Assembly (NCBI RefSeq): GCF_016906535.1
Contig: NC_057381.1
Coordinates: forward strand, 1,426,001-1,490,000
Direction: 5' to 3'
Length of the DNA stretch: 64,000 nucleotides
Origin: Rhizoctonia solani
Lineage: Eukaryota > Basidiomycota > Agaricomycetes > Cantharellales > Ceratobasidiaceae
Positions 61,220 to 64,000 of the stretch are shown piece by piece. Position numbers and translations under genes: made by a program. Numbering within the stretch: position 1 is the first letter of the stretch; every line of letters begins with the position of its first letter. The notes below the pieces were generated by a model. The model was given only the letters and a program-made list of their open reading frames with translations. It did not search any database and had not been told where the DNA came from.

Positions 61220-63124
61220 ATGGCAATCCATACCACACTTGAATCGACTAGATGTATCATCAATAAATTATGGACGCTTCCTGGGCTTAACCTTCCTGTG
61301 CAGGCAACCAAAAATCTTGAGCTTACGGGACCTGCTAATCCAGCATCCTCGGCTTTTCGAGTCGGGGCAATTGCTCAGGTGTGTATCTCTTGAATCTTTT
61401 TAAAACTGGTCTACAATGAATATGGAATGCAGGCTACAATCGCATGTTCTGCTCTATCCAGTGCATATGTCCATCAACTTCGGCAAGGACGCAACGAACC
61501 CCAAACAGTATCAGTCGATTCTAGACACGCAGTCTTGGACTTTAGTAGGCTGATTCAGACAGAGACCGTTTGCACTAATTACTTTTACCCTGCTAGAGTC
61601 GGAAGCCTGGGTTACGCTAGACGGCAAGTTGACCCCAAACGCCTGGGACCCATTGGCAGGCGTATACGAAACGCAAGATGGACACGTTCGAATTCATACC
61701 AATTTTCCACAGTATGTACATCCCCTCGAGATCCACAAAGAGAGCCCCTAATCGTGTATAGTCATCGAGATATCATACTCACTGTGCTCGGCCTTCCGAT
61801 CCGCCCCGTTCCCTCCCGAGACCAAGTCGCGAAAGTCTTCAAGTCTTGGCTGAGCCAAGACTTCGAAGATGCGGCGACGCTTGCTGGAGGATGCGTCTCC
61901 AAAATTCGCTCTTTCGACGAATGGGACGCTCATCCGCGTGGAATTCACTCGGCTGGCAATCCACCCTTGCAAGTATCGCTCACCAAAACCGGAGAAGCCC
62001 CGGTCTGGAAAGTTCCGACGAAACCGGGAGACATGCCTTTGGCTGGCGTGCGAGTTCTTGACTTGACGAGGGTGATAGCTGGGCCCGTGTGCGGGCGCAC
62101 GCTGGCCGGTAGAGTCCCGTTATTTCCCCGGTCCATAGCTGCGCTGCTGACATTTGGCTAGCTCATGGAGCTGACGTGATCTGGATCACGTCTCCCAATC
62201 TACCGGCGCTTCCCGCACTTGATATAGACACGTCCCGCGGCAAACGAACTATCCAGCTCGACCTGAACGATGAATCTGATCTGGCGATCTTCAGGAACTT
62301 GCTCAAAGACGCAGACGTCTTGCTTCAGAGTTAGTAAGTACCCTCTAACCCAAGATGGAATGGGTTATTCATATATGCAACCAGTCGACCTGGCTCACTC
62401 GCTAGGCGCGGATTCAGCCCCGAAGTACTTGCCGAAGAATATCCCGGAATCATAACAGCGAATCTCAGTGCATACGGAACCGAAGGGCCTTGGGGAGGTC
62501 GTCGAGGGGTGTGTACTCGCATTCTGTCGTTACGGCCATTGATTCCCTAAGTACGACGCGATAGTTCGATTCCCTCGTCCAGGCGGCAACAGGGTTCAAC
62601 ATCGCAGAAGCGGAAGCCTCCACCACAGATCCCGGCAGCCACTCGTCCATCCAAGCGCTCCCGGTTCAAGCACTAGACCACGGTGGGGGACATTTACTCA
62701 CTCTTGGCATTAATGCTGCACTTGCACGTCGGATCAAGGCAAGTCGTATCACCTCGCGCGTTTGCCGCCTGAGTAAAAAGATTACCGAGGAATTTAGGAA
62801 GGTGGAAGTTGGAACGTTGATGTTTCTTTATTGGGGGTCGGTTATTGGCTCCGTTCACTCGGACAACTAACACCGGCACTCCAAGGGGATCGAGTTCCAT
62901 CGCGTAGCATACCCCAAGCCCCAGAAATAGAAAACCTTCTTGTCGACGTGCCGGTACGTAGTGTAGATCCAAAAATTAATGGTGGGCTGACGATAAGAGT
63001 GTAGGCTGAATTCGGACAACTTCGGGCCCTGCGCCATGCAGCTGTGATGTCGGAGACACCAGTCAAAGTCGGGGTTGCACCTAATGGACTCAATGCATCT
63101 CAGCCCCAATGGCTTCCACGATGA
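61220..63124 (+). CDS. Family III CoA-transferase (CaiB/BaiF type)
   Basis: Moves CoA between carboxylic acids (formyl-, succinyl- or carnitine-type substrates; here unknown). Start MAIHTTLESTRCIINKLWTL. Family blocks: GHVRIHTNFPHHRDIILTVL, the hallmark GVRVLDLTRVIAGPVCGRTL with AHGADVIWI, DTSRGKRTIQLDLND, DADVLLQSYRPGSLARRGFS, ITANLSAYGTEGPWGGRRGF, VQALDHGGGHLLT and WLRSLGQLTPALQG, ending LNASQPQWLPR. Around nine exons. One intron (about 62740-62799) uses a GC donor, GCAAGT, after RIK, and rejoins at EGGSWNVDVSLLG; another begins GTAGGCTG after VLDF. All joins keep frame, so this gene is intact. Probably mitochondrial or peroxisomal, but no clear targeting signal. Confidence 0.87.
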
Positions 63125-63342
63125 GTCGCGGATAGGGGAGGAAAACGGGGAGGGCATGCCGATCACGGCTGGGCTGTGAAGAGACAAGAATTGTAATGAC
63201 GACGTAAATATGCGTTCATCACCCCAGTGGCAGGATTGCCAATTTCGAAGGCTGACCGGTATCAGGACTTCATTTGCCACGTGTTTTATACATGCCTTCT
63301 GTCCACATAACCTTGCTGGGCAAGACAGATCCCGACCGGGCC
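63125..63342. other. Short intergenic between converging genes
   Basis: About 220 bp between the CoA-transferase stop and the stop of the right-edge gene. Nothing recognised. Confidence 0.4.
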
Positions 63343-64000
63343 TCATTTCAGGGCCTTCTTTCCAGCCGCTTTACTGATCCTGCTCAGTTTCTCACCAGAC
63401 TCTTGAACAACCAGTGCCAGCTATTGAGAAAAAAAAATAAGAAATAGGGATTAGCACGAGGCAAAGAAAACTTGCATCAATTACGCCCGTCTCAAGGGCC
63501 CGTATAACGCGTAATTCGGCATCGTCAGAAGTTCCAGCCGAGGTGTGCTGTGGATAGGCCGCGATCCATGGTGGGGGGTCCTAAATACATCGGTGGTTGT
63601 GACTATATGTGAAAAATGCAAGGAAACTTACGGAGCCTGTACAAGCGGACGGGCTAACACCATCTTGAAGCTCAAGAAAGATACCAAATGACATGTCTTC
63701 TGCGATGAGCGTAAGGGAAAATGGGAACCCAGGGCTGATGAGAAGACACACCATCTGATGGCAGGTCGCCCAATTGGGCCTCTACTAAACTTAACTTTAC
63801 CAGAAACGAACGAAAATGCTGGGGCAACGCGAGAAACGGCAACGAATTTTGAACTCTGTAACAGGAGAGGTAGGGATGATGAAAAAACAGTAAATTAGTT
63901 TGATGCGCCAAGAAACGACGAGACAAGATAGCGTACACCATGTCTTTGTTCCATCTACTCATCTCGGACGGGCCGGGCTGGACCACCGTCTGTAACGAAA
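63343..64000 (-). CDS. Unrecognised gene, cut by the window edge
   Basis: Carboxy-terminal part of a minus-strand gene; the start lies outside the window. The last two exons are clear: 63476-63580 (DPPPWIAAYPQHTSAGTSDD...VIRALETGVID) and 63343-63420 (LALVVQESGEKLSRISKAAG, then KKALK and stop). Their intron has a GC donor (GCAAGT). The exon before it, from 63632 upward, encodes FSLTLIAEDMSFGIFLELQD and GVSPSACTGS. Exons further upstream (SEMSRWNKDM near 63.95 kb) are uncertain. I do not recognise the family. Confidence 0.5.

Noticed and set aside
62560..62585. AGTTCGATTCCC resembles the B box of a tRNA gene
   Set aside because: It is the start of an exon of the CoA-transferase (FDSLVQ), with a proper intron acceptor just before it; no cloverleaf can be formed.
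1..64000. CRISPR array, bacterial operon or phage-like features
   Set aside because: None present; spliced genes, short introns and LINE tails show eukaryotic nuclear DNA.

Overview
This is a fungal nuclear DNA window, almost certainly from an agaricomycete basidiomycete. Genes are cut by many short introns (about 45-65 nt, mostly GT-AG), are packed on both strands, and encode eukaryotic proteins (Rpn5, PA28, Sed5, Rad5, Sld2, mitochondrial ATPase inhibitor). Family PL3 pectate lyase, GH28 polygalacturonase, a pepsin-like protease and an F-box protein, together with the look of several unplaced proteins, make me favour a Rhizoctonia/Ceratobasidiaceae-type plant-associated fungus. The genus is inference, not shown by the sequence.

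Layout. 0.7-6.4 kb: full ABCA-type ABC transporter (minus). 7.7-10.1 kb: tandem pair of DJ-1/PfpI proteins (minus). 11.4-12.9 kb: Golgi syntaxin Sed5 (minus). 13.4-16.3 kb: AYR1-like short-chain reductase and a decayed duplicate. 16.8-17.7 kb: PL3 pectate lyase. 18.3-23.0 kb: Rad5/HLTF-type helicase-RING protein (minus). 23.6-24.5 kb: unknown secreted protein. 24.8-26.1 kb: PA28/REG proteasome activator. 27.5-28.7 kb: unknown Asn-rich acidic protein. 29.3-31.1 kb: F-box protein. 31.3-33.2 kb: 26S proteasome lid subunit Rpn5. 33.4-35.5 kb: secreted Thr/Pro/Glu-rich protein. 36.6-38.5 kb: two related membrane proteins with a MITE-like element between them. 38.8-39.2 kb: mitochondrial ATPase inhibitor. 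39.8-40.4 kb: 5'-truncated LINE with an 11-bp target-site duplication. 41.2-42.7 kb: aldo-keto reductase. 43.9-45.9 kb: amidase. 47.2-48.9 kb: GH28 polygalacturonase. 50.3-51.4 kb: APH-fold kinase. 51.7-55.1 kb: RRM-RBR ubiquitin ligase, divergent from Sld2 (55.7-57.6 kb). 57.7-59.1 kb: secreted aspartic protease. 60.5-60.9 kb: second LINE tail. 61.2-63.1 kb: family III CoA-transferase. 63.3 kb to the edge: unrecognised partial gene.

Themes. Proteolysis and ubiquitin are well represented (PA28, Rpn5, Rad5 RING, RBR ligase, F-box), as is genome maintenance (Rad5, Sld2). Secreted plant-tissue enzymes (PL3, GH28, aspartic protease) are scattered. CACGTG motifs lie upstream of RAD5, PA28 and between SLD2 and the RBR gene, and two LINE tails are inserted exactly at such motifs.

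Quality caveat. Many conserved genes (ABC transporter, DJ-1 copy A, Rad5, Rpn5, amidase, GH28, RBR protein and others) can be read only if single missing bases are assumed, sometimes in homopolymers, while others (PL3, SDR, APH, Sld2, CoA-transferase, aldo-keto reductase, Sed5) are intact. Uncorrected sequencing deletions seem the best explanation, but decay of one haplotype cannot be excluded. Gene limits given here span the whole recognisable gene including introns and such breaks.
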